A DNA stretch of 64,000 nt from Antitrichia curtipendula (taxonomy: Eukaryota > Streptophyta > Bryopsida > Hypnales > Leucodontaceae). The stretch lies in NCBI GenBank assembly GCA_951230915.1, contig OX579633.1, positions 49,242,029 to 49,306,028 on the forward strand, written 5' to 3'. A model generated the notes under the pieces. The model did no database searches. It was not told the DNA's origin and was given only the letters and a program-made list of their open reading frames with translations. The position numbers were made by a program, and so were the translations under genes. Of the stretch, positions 11,141-20,861 are shown one piece after another; positions within the stretch are counted from its first letter, which is position 1; every line of letters starts with the position of its first letter.

Positions 11141-13225
11141 CTAGTCTACATCTTCGATTAAAACGCCGCGTGCTATGCTATTTCTCAAAAATCGCTGCAG
11201 TTCTTGTTGCGATTCGAAAGTCCTCAGAAGCTGAAGTGCTTCTATATCGTATCTATCATGTAAGTGGGAAAAAATGTCATTCACGAGGGCTGGCTCATGG
11301 AAGGTATTGTCTTCAGTGTACGCCATTTCTTCCTCATAGCTCAATTTCCCCTCAAATTCGACTGGCTGGCCTTGAGAGTTAAACATGATGCGTTGTGGAT
11401 GTGGTGCGCGTATAAAAATTAAGCGTTCTAGGTCCCAATGTCCACCGACAATCTGACCAAAATATAGTCGACGCCCTGGATCACTGTCTCCAAACACCCT
11501 CCTGATCACCTCTGTCACTTGGTTGTCACTCGTCCATGGTATGTCAGTCACCGTTCCTGCCAGGAGGTGTCGGTTGTGGTGGCCCCACTTCCAAAGCCAT
11601 GTCATGTCGGACCCCCAATGTACTCTATTACCGGGGCCCGGTAAATTTTCTTCATTGTACTCGTAATGTTGAGGCATGTGGTCTTCAAGGCCAAACGTTT
11701 TGTACAGTCGTGCATGAAATGGAGCCCTGCATTGCGCACATCTCTTTCTGGTGACCATGTGTGGAATAAGACACACGGGGTGGTATAGATGGCCACATGT
11801 ACCAAGATTCCATCCACCCTCGGGGCCAAACGGTTGTTGGCACATTATACATGTTGTTCCATCTTTTACAAAATCTGGAACGGAAGGCCACACTAGTGGC
11901 GTAATGCCATCGTTGTTGGGTGGCCCGTACCGTTGGCGATCGATATTATATTGGAATTCCAAGTCTGGACGGGCATTCCAATCGATGCTTGAATTCTCCC
12001 TATACGTTGGCAAATCATCGGTGAACATTTCTGCTACCCGAGGCCACGAGGTCAAGCCAAAATAACGTTGACCGCCATCATTGAATTCTGCAGCCACTCT
12101 CCTCACTTCACGTTGCATTTGCTCAGCCTCGTTTAGCGCTAAGATGCATGTCAACTTCATGTTGCACATTTGAAACAGCCTCTGCTCCGTCTGAGGATTT
12201 TGAACCAACCGCATATTTTCAGCACTCAATGCGGTCATGGTCTGCTCCAAGGTTGTTCGAGCTGTAGTAACCACCGCCACCTCTGCCTCGGCGTTGTTGG
12301 CACGAAGTTCCAAAGCACGCATGGCGTTTGTTAATTCTTCCATGTTTGTGCGAGTACTTCCAAGCTCTGCTTCAACTCGCTCAGCACGTGCACGGATAAT
12401 ATCCAATGTGGCACTTTCTGCACTTGGAAAAGTGGATCGTGATCGCAGCACAAACTCAAATGTATTGCTCGGGCCTGGTGTGTCTTCGTCTGCACCGTAT
12501 GTAGCACGTTCCACTACAAGATCGAGTGGTGGAACTGAGTCTGTGCTGACCCGCCTTTCACGCTCTACGAGCTTGGCTTCACGTGCGATGAGGCGCACAT
12601 TTTCATCTTGAACGGCCCGCATCCTTGCATGATGAACTTCCAACACTGCAGCATGTTGTCGTCGTGTTTCTTCTTTTTCTGCTTGCAGTGTTTGTACTAA
12701 TTGGCGCAAGCGAATTACTTCTTCACCGTCAGCTTGCACTCCACCAATCACAGCTTGTTGGTTTACATCTGGACCGCTGCCCTGACCAACTTCTATCTCC
12801 ATCAACTCCGTCCCTGGACGCTCTGCCAGTGGAACCACGTCCATTTGCACATTTTGGACATCATCCAATGGCACGGCAAGATTTGGTACATTGTCCAACA
12901 GCACAGTAGGATTTGGTGCAATGTGGCGAGTTCGATTTGGAAATGTATTATTCCGCGATTTGCCCAAAAAGCTGCTCCAGTCCACATCCTTGCCAAGAAA
13001 AACCTCCGCATATGCCATTTGGCACAATGAAAGTGTCCCGTCTTTCTTGGATCTTGCCCCCCAAAGTGCCAATGATACTTCAATCATCCTCTTCTTGAAG
13101 TGCGGATGTTGGCACTGGTCAATATTTACCACGCCAGATTTCACGTGCACCTTGTACCGGTCGTGTGGCCAATGGCGGTTGATGTGGGCCAATCTATATA
13201 TTGACGACATATCACTCTTGTCCAT
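11141..13225 (-). CDS. RING-H2 finger protein with coiled coils, hAT cargo
   Basis: The frame is open for 701 codons from 13246; the first ATG is at 13225. Counting from 13246, residues 1-95 form a compact N-terminal region rich in W, H and R (GRWPMDKSDM, INRHWPHDRYKVHV) that I do not recognise. Residues 175-235 and 285-390 are heptad-rich coiled coils. A RING-H2 finger follows: C466, C469, C484, H486, H489, C492, C503, C506 (C-x2-C-x14-C-x-H-x2-H-x2-C-x10-C-x2-C). About 195 further residues have no known domain. RING-H2 proteins are usually E3 ubiquitin ligases; the substrate is unknown. The gene lies on the minus strand between two TTAA elements and the 20-bp array. An upstream segment at 13240-13404 continues it in another frame, so the true N-terminus is probably longer and this copy may carry a frameshift. 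Confidence 0.75.
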   Translation of the reverse strand: MDKSDMSSIYRLAHINRHWPHDRYKVHVKSGVVNIDQCQHPHFKKRMIEVSLALWGARSKKDGTLSLCQMAYAEVFLGKDVDWSSFLGKSRNNTFPNRTRHIAPNPTVLLDNVPNLAVPLDDVQNVQMDVVPLAERPGTELMEIEVGQGSGPDVNQQAVIGGVQADGEEVIRLRQLVQTLQAEKEETRRQHAAVLEVHHARMRAVQDENVRLIAREAKLVERERRVSTDSVPPLDLVVERATYGADEDTPGPSNTFEFVLRSRSTFPSAESATLDIIRARAERVEAELGSTRTNMEELTNAMRALELRANNAEAEVAVVTTARTTLEQTMTALSAENMRLVQNPQTEQRLFQMCNMKLTCILALNEAEQMQREVRRVAAEFNDGGQRYFGLTSWPRVAEMFTDDLPTYRENSSIDWNARPDLEFQYNIDRQRYGPPNNDGITPLVWPSVPDFVKDGTTCIMCQQPFGPEGGWNLGTCGHLYHPVCLIPHMVTRKRCAQCRAPFHARLYKTFGLEDHMPQHYEYNEENLPGPGNRVHWGSDMTWLWKWGHHNRHLLAGTVTDIPWTSDNQVTEVIRRVFGDSDPGRRLYFGQIVGGHWDLERLIFIRAPHPQRIMFNSQGQPVEFEGKLSYEEEMAYTEDNTFHEPALVNDIFSHLHDRYDIEALQLLRTFESQQELQRFLRNSIARGVLIEDVD

Positions 13226-13239
13226 GGGCCATCTGCCTC

Positions 13240-13404
13240 CAACCACCCAGGCTTTGCCATAACCTCTTCGGCATTAAGTGTGCCCCAATCCAAGGTTGCT
13301 CTGTTTCCTCTCTTCCTTCTACCTAGGGGTTCACCTGCAGGTACCAAACCTCCTGGGGGGTCACCTCCAGGTCCCGAACCTCCTGCTACATCCTCTACGT
13401 CCAT
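13240..13404 (-). pseudogene. Probable N-terminal segment of the RING gene, out of frame
   Basis: An ATG at 13404 starts MDVEDVAGGSGPGGDPPGG..., a Gly/Pro-rich leader running to NAEEVMAKPGW. The main RING frame, read from just inside this point, gives VVGGRWPMDKSDM. Joining KPGW to VVGGRWP needs a one-base frame change near 13243-13248, with no room for an intron. The ATG lies a few bases after an AG preceded by a pyrimidine-poor tract ('atcttacag'), so a 5' intron is possible. Alternatively, translation of the main frame starts at 13225 and this segment is not used. Confidence 0.5.
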
Positions 13405-13610
13405 TCTTGATACCTGTAAGATGATACACACAATACTGTATGCAAATACAATGACAATTTGCTTTGCCTTCTCTTGCGTGAAGGCAACTGAAATGTGGCA
13501 AAACAATGTCAAATGTATAACACTTCCCCTCAAATTGCAGAGCGAAGCTTTCTCAAGCTCGGACAATGCAACTCAAAAGAGGAAGCACGTAAACTGTCCA
13601 AAAAAGTTTA

Positions 13611-13617
13611 CTTATAC
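13611..13617 (-). promoter_or_regulatory. Possible TATA box of the RING gene
   Basis: GTATAAG on the minus strand lies about 210 bp upstream of the ATG at 13404. Spacing is plausible if the leader holds a short intron. There is no independent support. Confidence 0.3.
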
Positions 13618-13649
13618 CCCCCAATTACCGACCCGATTAGGCAGGGTAA

Positions 13650-14260
13650 TTATCATTACATCAGCCCGTCCCCCCCCAAATCCAGACCGTCCAAGGCGTG
13701 GGACAGCCCTGGAATGGACGGCCGATACGTCCACAGACGTCCGACACAGGGTTGGGACGCCATCGACAGGTTCGAGAAATAATTACACCGCCGCCCGAGA
13801 CTTGGACGGATGGATTTTTCGTCCTCTCGACGGTCTGCACGTCCCCTGACGGCCTGCCCGTCCCCTCGACGGATTGCCCGTCCCCTCGACGGAATACCCG
13901 TCTCCTGGACGGTATACCTGTCTCCTCGACAGCATACCCCTCTCCTGGACGGCATACCCGTCTCGTGGACGGCATACCCGTCTCCTCGACGGAATACCCG
14001 TCTCGTGGACGGCAAACCCGTCTCCTCGACGGGATACCCGTCCTCTGGACGGCCTACCCGTCTCTTGGACAGAAAGGCCGTCCAAAAGGACGAGGTGCCC
14101 GTCTCTTCGACGGCCTGTCACTGGTCGGGAACGGCCCGCCCATCCTCTCGACGGCCTGTTCGTGGTCTGGGACGGCCTGCCCGTCCTCTCGACGGCCTGT
14201 CCCTGGTCGGGAACGGCCCGCCCATCCTCTTGACGGCCTGCTGAACGTCCTGGACGGCCC
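13650..14260. repeat. Internal array with 20-bp units (GGACGG ... CCCGTC)
   Basis: From about 13850 to 14080 the units are 20 bp. Each carries [CG]GACGG and, 5-6 bp later, CCCGTC, so each has a short self-complementary pair. It continues less regularly to 14260 with 'ggcctgtc..tggtcgggaacggcccg' variants. Open frames across it on both strands (such as 13698-14288 and 13656-14015 minus) come from the repeat and are not genes. It lies just upstream of the RING gene. Confidence 0.9.
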
Positions 14261-16780
14261 TTTAAAAAATTTATGGGTATTCTTTTGAAAATTGATTTTT
14301 TATTTTTAGTAAAAAGCAGTTTTTTTATTTCTTCATGTCATGTCCATGTTAGAAAGTCTTGTAGCCATCTTAGAAAATGTTATGACTGTTTTAAGTGGGA
14401 AGATGACCATCATGGAAACAATTTTCTGCTGATTTGGGGTAGTCTACAAACTCTTTTGGGCTTACTGGACAATATACTTCAAAAAAAATTTAAAAATCAT
14501 ATTTAATCCAAAAAATAAAATTCCAGTTGCGTTCTTCATTTCTCACATGTGTCTTTGTATGGAAAAAATTTGATTATTTTTGCTAAAGGCAATACAACAA
14601 ATCAGTCATTCTGCCTGTCATAGGTAGGTTTACCTTATATCACAAGGATAATGACATTAGAATCCATCATAGCATAAACTTAATTTCCATTTCATGATTT
14701 ATTTAGAATGTACTAAATGTAGTAGACATTAAAAACACATTCGAAGTGCAAATCGCAATAATGAAATTTCATTTTTAGGGTCGTGTTGGAGGATTTTACA
14801 TAAAATAGGAACTAGAGAAAATGAACTTTTGCCTTATAGTTAGACTCAAACTCAAAAAATATCAATTTGGGGGATAAATTTCAGATTTAGACTAAGGAGC
14901 AACAACTTCCCAAGATACACTAAAGTAGCATTTTTTTTTTTTTTTTTTTTCCTAAACTCTAAATTACGCGGAGGCAAATATCGGAAAGACTACAAAATCA
15001 TTTGGATACACTTTGTAACTCAAAATGGAAGGTCCCCGAAAAATGAATTTAACGCTTCCACAATCTTTCCATCTCATTGAAGTGATTGAATTGCCATCAA
15101 ATTGGCACTAAATGATGTTGTTGGGCGTTCAGAGGTTGAAGTTTATTGTAAATATCTTGCAATCTACAATTCTATATAGGCAAAGTTTGTGAAATTTCTT
15201 CCGGTCAATTGAACACTACTCTAGTACTCTAGTATGAGATCTTACATACTACAAGTAGATGTGCACCTTAAAGGCCTAAAGTCTTAAACACATTCATTTT
15301 TTTTTTTTACATTCTTTACTATAGAAATGGCAATTTATTTCAGATATAGGATGCAAAAGAGGCCTTGGGACTTTAGTCAGTTTAGTGGTTAACATACGGT
15401 ACTACATAAGCAATTAATAAACAATCCATATGAAAAACTATAATAATTCACTGTTAGTTGCTTTATAGTTTAGAAGCCATAAAAAAAATATAGAGACCAC
15501 AAAAATGTGAAGTTCATGTACTCAATGTTGCATTTCAATTTTATTACACCAATCCACTCTTATTTGCTATAGTTACATAAACTTGAACATCAAATACTCT
15601 TAAAATTGCAACAGTGAAGAGGGTTTAGGGTTTAGGGTTTAGGGTTTGGGATTTAGGGTATTGTCCTATAGGATTTACTTCAAAACCTAGCATGGACCGG
15701 AAACCACGAAAAATGTTCTTCCTTTTTTTAGTTGGCATTATAAGTGCAAAACTTGATCGAGATGTAGTCTTCGAAGTTTGAATTGGAAAAAAATAGATTA
15801 ATGATTTAAAATAAAAGTTTTGTAAAACATATTGAAGACACCAAAAAACGACATAACAATATCTTTAGAAGGTAAAACATTCTTAAGTTTAGATGTATAG
15901 GGCTACATTCTTTTTCTGTAATGTATGAATGGAAAGCCAAAACAATGTTTTACATTAATCAATGATATGCATATGACATATGTTGTTTAGGAGGTCTTTC
16001 ACTTATTTCATAATTAACCATTTCAGAGTTTTAATCTTACTACCTTTAACTAGAGCATTTAGAGGGTGGTTTATTGTCTTGGTCTTTGTATATTTGATCC
16101 GGGCTTAGTAAGTTATTGAATGTTTGTACGTTTGAGACTTTGAGTTGAGTATATTAGTGTAGACAGGGTTTAAAATTCAACAAAATACTAAATTGTCAGG
16201 TGCACTTACATGCAGGGAAGGATGGAATCAAAATACAATAATTCCAAAGGTGAAATTGTTCGAGTTATAATTGATAAAATTCATTTGAATTCGAATTTGA
16301 GCCCTACAGAATATAAATTATTTTAAGGGATTGAGAGATTCTGGGATTTTTGTAAAAAAAACATTGCTCAATGCCAACAACTTTCGTGAAAATGGGTGCA
16401 ATTAGAATGAATCAAATATTAACATGAACATCCAAATAGAACATTCTAGGACTGACATTAAGAAGTTTTCAATTTGACCTTCTATGGTTTTTGTTATGTT
16501 TTTTCCATTATTTACGTGCAACAAAATATAATTCCATTCTAAATGAGCATTAAACCTTGTTTTTTGAGCATTTGAATGTCATCTCTGGTATTTATTTGTC
16601 CTCTAATTGAAACAAGTGTGAACATTAAGTTAGCACTCTTAAACTACCCGCCACCGTAGTCTAATGCCCGATTGAGAGGGAGGACACCTGTGCTGACAAG
16701 TCCAAGAGTGCCAAACCACATAAATGAAAAATTCTCCGAACAAGGATTAGAAATGAGTTACACTCGGCCAGCACTGTTTT
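14261..16780. other. AT-rich middle of the giant hAT, no gene seen
   Basis: No supported gene. It holds a 20-bp T run near 14931, a short TTTAGGG tract at 15621-15659 and several poly-T stretches. The base composition resembles the surrounding intergenic DNA rather than the cargo genes. It may be an old insertion between two halves of the element, but I found no paired ends. Confidence 0.6.
15621..15659 (+). repeat. Short interstitial TTTAGGG telomere-type tract
   Basis: About five tandem copies of GGGTTTA occur, two of them altered. TTTAGGG is the usual telomere repeat of land plants. Short interstitial tracts are common, and this one gives no sign of being a chromosome end. Confidence 0.85.
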
Positions 16781-16784
16781 GAAT

Positions 16785-17440
16785 GGCCCGCTCGACGACC
16801 TTCCCGTCCTCTCAACGGCCTTCCCGTCTCTCGAAAGTCTTCCCGTCCTCTCGACGGCCAGTTCGCGGGCTGGACGGCTTGGCCCCCTGGGCGGCCAGTC
16901 CGCGGGCTGGACGGCCTTCCCGTCCTCAGGCCAAGTAGTCCGCAGGCTGGACGGCTTGGCCCCCTGGGTGGCCAGTCCGCGGGCTGGACGGCCTTCCCGT
17001 CCTCAGGCCAAGTAGTCCGCAGGCTGGACGGTCTCCCCCCATGGACGGCCTTTCCGTCCTCTCGACGGCCAGTCCGCGGGTTGGACGGCCTTCCCGTCCT
17101 CAGGCCTAAAACCGCAGGCTGGACGGTCTCCTCCCGTGGACGGCCTTCCCGTCCTCTCGACAGCCAGTCCGCGAGCTGGACGGTCTCCACCCCTGGATGG
17201 CCTTTTCGTCCTCTCGACGGCCAGTCCGCGGACTGGACGGCTTGGCCCCTGGACGGTCTCCCCCCCTGGACGCCCTTCCTGTCCTCTCGACGGCCAGTCC
17301 GCGGGCTGGACGGCCTTCCCGTCCTCTCGACGGCCAGTCCGCGGGCTAAACGGCTTGTCCTTCTGGACGGCCTTCCCGTCCTCTGGACGCCTTGGACAGC
17401 CCTAGACGCTCTGTCCGTCCTCTCGACGGCCTGTCCGTCG
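16785..17440. repeat. Internal array with 20/40-bp units (GGACGGCC)
   Basis: Regular 40-bp units each consist of CTCGACGGCCAGTCCGCGGG followed by CTGGACGGCCTTCCCGTCCT (20 bp each). They repeat with variants from about 16840 to 17370. The GTCCGCGG and GGACGG words are the same theme as in the other three arrays. Open frames across it on both strands are artefacts of unit lengths and lack of stops. It lies upstream of the kinase-type gene. Confidence 0.9.
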
Positions 17441-17448
17441 ACGTGAAT

Positions 17449-17653
17449 GATTGGGGTGGATTGACCCCCTCGCTCGGCCTTACCAGGGGTGCATGTAAAA
17501 AAAAGCCCTCTATTTTCGGCCGATCCAAGGTTATTATTTGATGTGATTGAACTAATTAGGGGTCTTTATGAATTCAGAATTTGCAAAAAAAGAATGGTGT
17601 GGAAAACAGGGTCGGCCCGGAGGGCCGAGCGAGGAGGTCAGTTCACCCCGGCC
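17449..17653 (+). mobile_element. 205-bp MITE with near-perfect 8-bp duplication
   Basis: The ends are inverted. The left, GATTGGGGTGGATTGACC, and the reverse complement of the right, GGCCGGGGTGAACTGACC, differ at five positions, four of them C/T. The next bases, CCCTCGCTCGGCC, also match. The flanks are ACGTGAAT (17441-17448) and ACGTGAAA (17654-17661). Related copies at 52475-52716 and 58236-58476 have the same ends. The 8-bp duplication suggests hAT-type mobilisation. It inserted between the internal array and the kinase gene's TATA box. Confidence 0.75.
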
Positions 17654-17672
17654 ACGTGAAATGGGTATATAA
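17653..17672 (+). promoter_or_regulatory. G-box and TATA box of the kinase-type gene
   Basis: CACGTG (17653-17658), a plant G-box core, is followed by TATATAA (17666-17672). A transcript start about 30 bp further on would give a leader of about 170 nt before the ATG at 17874. The MITE ends exactly at the G-box, and the ACGTG part of it belongs to the MITE's target duplication. Confidence 0.55.
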
Positions 17673-17873
17673 GACTGTTTTTAGGGTACTTTCGCCACAG
17701 TCTCTCCTGCTCTGACGGTGATCTCTTGTCTTGGATTGGTTGCAGTCCTTGCTTGCGAGCGCGGGTGCTGGATAGAGGCTGTTTTGAGGAATAAGGGGGG
17801 CGGTTTTTCACTTTGTGGAAGACGAATTCCTAATTCCTTTGATTTTGATTATTTGTTACTTATTACTGTCACG

Positions 17874-19535
17874 ATGGCTGGTCGCGATTTCTCGAAGAAA
17901 AAGGTTGATGATTGGTGGACAGGTGTTGGAGATGCACCGGTTATGGACCCGGATGCGGAATCACCAGAGCCCGTTTCAGAGGCCGTAGCTGGAGAAGGGT
18001 CTGTAGCTGCTATGGGGGGCGGAGAGTCTTCGAAGGGGAAGAAAAAACAATGAAGGAGGCACAAGGCTACAAATCCGGAGAAGTGGCCAAGCAAGGGTGC
18101 AATGCGCAAACTGCATGAAGTGGCGTTGGAATTTTTTGATCAGTATTCGATTTTGCAGTTGAACTCAACATACGTCTCATGCGGATTATAGGGAGTGGAT
18201 AAAATTAAACAAAAATTCCACCACATGTTCTGGACAACAATGAGCGCGGATGAGTGGCATGAAGACCGCACGAAAGAATGCTTCGATCATTGGTTGGAGT
18301 CACAAGTGCAAACGTGTATCTTCAACCTTGCCCAAGTTGCGGAAAAAATAAAAGGCTTTGAGAAGAGTGTAGTGCCCAGACAACAAGCATTGAGTTTGTT
18401 GCACAAGAAGGTGTATTGGTGGCATGATGCAGTGCGTGGATTGTCTTCAAGCAACATCCGTTCCGCTTTGTGGTTTCAACGAAGTCAGAACTTGGCCTTT
18501 GGTCAACAAGCTGCAGGAGGAGTGGTTTTCCTTGAAAGAGGAGTGGTGGTGGTTCCTTTGTCTGGCCATAGCAAACAAGGGGGGCATGGGAGGGTGCGCA
18601 AAGTATGTGTTCAAAATTCAAAACATATTCCCGAGAATATGGAATTAGCTGGGAAGTCAGCCTTGCGCGTGGATGAATTGAAGAAGTCTAGGGAGAAGTT
18701 GTCCATCGAGGCATTGGTATGTCCGTGCGAGCATCCAGGAGTCATCAAATTCTTTGCTATAAATGACATGACCATGGAGTGTTATTCGCAATGGTGGAAT
18801 GGCGGTACTCTCGGCGCCATGTTTACCCTTGATGAGAAGAACCGAGATCCAGATGAAATTAGGGAGTTGGCTTACCATGCAACTCCCCAATCAATGCAAG
18901 AAGCCAAACGACTCATGGCATATAGACGCAAGCGCACTGAACTTGCGTGGGCGATGATTTGCATTGTGGATGCAGTGCAACAGTGCTCTGTATTGCACAA
19001 CGACATCACATCAGAGAACATTATGCTTCATTTTCCGAATGATGATGGAAGAACCGTGTGGATTGGTCTATGTGATTGGGGAATGGGTAGCCGCATCAAC
19101 GAAGAAACCCCTTCTCTTTACCAATTCAATTGTCCAAGGAAGTTTCAGGCAACCTGAGCGCAACGTTGGTGGGTGGCTCCTGAGTTGATGTACTTGATTG
19201 GAGAGACAGGAACTTCATCATCTCCTACTCGCAGGGTTAAGCCACCGTGTGTTAGTATATACACGGACGGATACTCCATAGGGAAATTGGCTATGAAGGT
19301 ATGGAAAAAAGATTGTGGAAATGTAGATATGATTCCGGACCTTACGGCATTTGGTACGTTTCAAACCATGTTGGGTGAATTGTGCAAGGCGGAGCCACTA
19401 CAACGACGCTCGGTGACTGGAGTCGTGCAACGTCTAAGTGGTGCTCCAACGTTTTGGACACCACCCATGGATTGCTACCGCGAGGCCCGCAAAGAACAAG
19501 ACCTTCAAAAAGAGCAGGCGCGCAATGAAGATTAG
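17874..19535 (+). pseudogene. Protein-kinase-domain gene with three in-frame stops, hAT cargo
   Basis: One frame runs from ATG 17874 to TAG 19535 (553 codons), broken by TGA (18051), TAG (18189) and TGA (19155). The same frame continues sensibly across each break, and RWWVAPEL follows the last. Counted from 17874, the kinase landmarks are: glycine-rich loop GGHGRV (236-241), strand-3 lysine in LAGKSAL (K261), helix-C glutamate in SIEAL (E279), catalytic loop HNDITSEN (375-382), DWG in place of DFG (401-403) and APE (435-437). The catalytic-loop lysine is replaced by threonine, so activity would be atypical even if repaired. The N-terminus (MAGRDFSKKK...) is not recognised. Between 18430 and 18540 the next frame reads more like protein (EEWFSLKEEWWW), so a pair of frameshifts is also possible. 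All three stops can be derived by single C-to-T changes. Confidence 0.75.
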
Positions 19536-20439
19536 ATAATAGTGTATTACCATGTAGTTGCAAAATTAGTGTTTACTTAGTACATGCGGTTATTATAGTA
19601 TGGGCTTGAGGACATCCGTAGCAATGTAGCACACTTTGTGGCTTCAATGCATTTTGTACTCATTTTGGTTTATATAAAGTTATAAACGTATTTTACCTAA
19701 ACATTGAGTTGTAAAAAATTTCTTGTCTTCCCTAACTTTATCATTTAAATTGCGTGTAAACACACATCTTATATCTTTAGTACTAAAAACTTTGAATTGT
19801 ATATCACTACAAGAAATTTCAATTAGTTTTGTGCAAAATTGTAATTGTCAACATTTTTGTTGCACTTCATGCCATAAAACCCTAAAAATAGAAAAAACAA
19901 TTCAAGAGATTCTAAATTTTTAGTTTTTTACAAGAGATACAAATATCAATAGAGATTTCTAGTCAGAAAAATTTTCAATTGTTTATTTAATTTTTCATGC
20001 CCAAAACTAATAAACAACCACAAAGAAAAGCTTGAAGTCAAATTTGACTATCAAACCAAATTTATATTTTTATTGAAAATCAGCATAATATTTTAATATT
20101 TTTCAACATATGTAAGAATTCATTTTCTATTTATGCTTTTTTTTTCCAGAAAATTCAATGGAAAATTGATTTTATTGTGATTTTATAAAGCTAAACGTGG
20201 AAATCAGATTTTATCAATTATAATATGTATGAGAATAATCTGAAACTGGGGCCATAAATGAATGAATGAACACAAATTATAGTTTTATAATTTTAAATTT
20301 AATGAAATTTGACAAAAAGGAAACATACATGAAAAAAACACCACACTGTGTTATTTGGATTGCAAACATAGTTTCCAATTGCAATAATTCTTTCAAATTT
20401 TGACCTCGATTCTTGAATATTCAAAAAAATAATTCAAAA
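19536..20439. other. AT-rich spacer inside the giant hAT
   Basis: This is the 3' flank of the kinase-type gene followed by AT-rich sequence. The open frame at 19723-19923 has no recognisable domain. Confidence 0.5.
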
Positions 20440-20732
20440 ACAATAGTGCCCCGAAGGCCCAATTTTCCATAAATCACACTCAGTGAAAGTTAATCTGAAA
20501 TTGCAAAGCTAGCATTCAGAAAACTAGTTTTTCCAAGTTTGAATGCTAATATCTTTCAATCTATTCGGTCAAACTTCATGAAATTTTTACCACGTGATAA
20601 AAAACATGTGAAGTATAAGATCTTACGGTTAGATGTTGTAAAAAACATTTTTTCCGTATGTTGAGGCAAATGCAAGAGAAAAGACAGTTTTGCGTTTTTT
20701 TTGTGTAATGACTTCGGGACTTTAGGGGTAAA
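20440..20732 (+). mobile_element. TTAA-family element, truncated 3' half
   Basis: The right end reads GGGACTTTAGGGGTAAA, one base short of the family end. The interior 'aatgctaatatctttcaatct...cggtcaaacttcat' matches copies at 10680 and 39290. The left end, at GTGCCCCGAAGGCCC, is not a family terminus, so the copy is truncated or rearranged. Confidence 0.5.
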
Positions 20733-20861
20733 CAGTTCTATGAGAATGAAAGGAACAAAAGTCATATTTCATATTAATGCTGATTTCAATATGCAAGGTA
20801 TTGAGCCGCTAAAACCATTGCATTTGAAAACATGAAGACCCTATTGTCTTTTCAAAAACAT

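Noticed and set aside
13656..14288. Overlapping Arg/Pro/Ser-rich frames on both strands
   Set aside because: They are produced by the 20-bp GC-rich array. Unit lengths and base composition explain them, and there is no domain.
16747..17446. Repetitive frames across the third array
   Set aside because: Same cause: a 20/40-bp GGACGG array with few stop codons.
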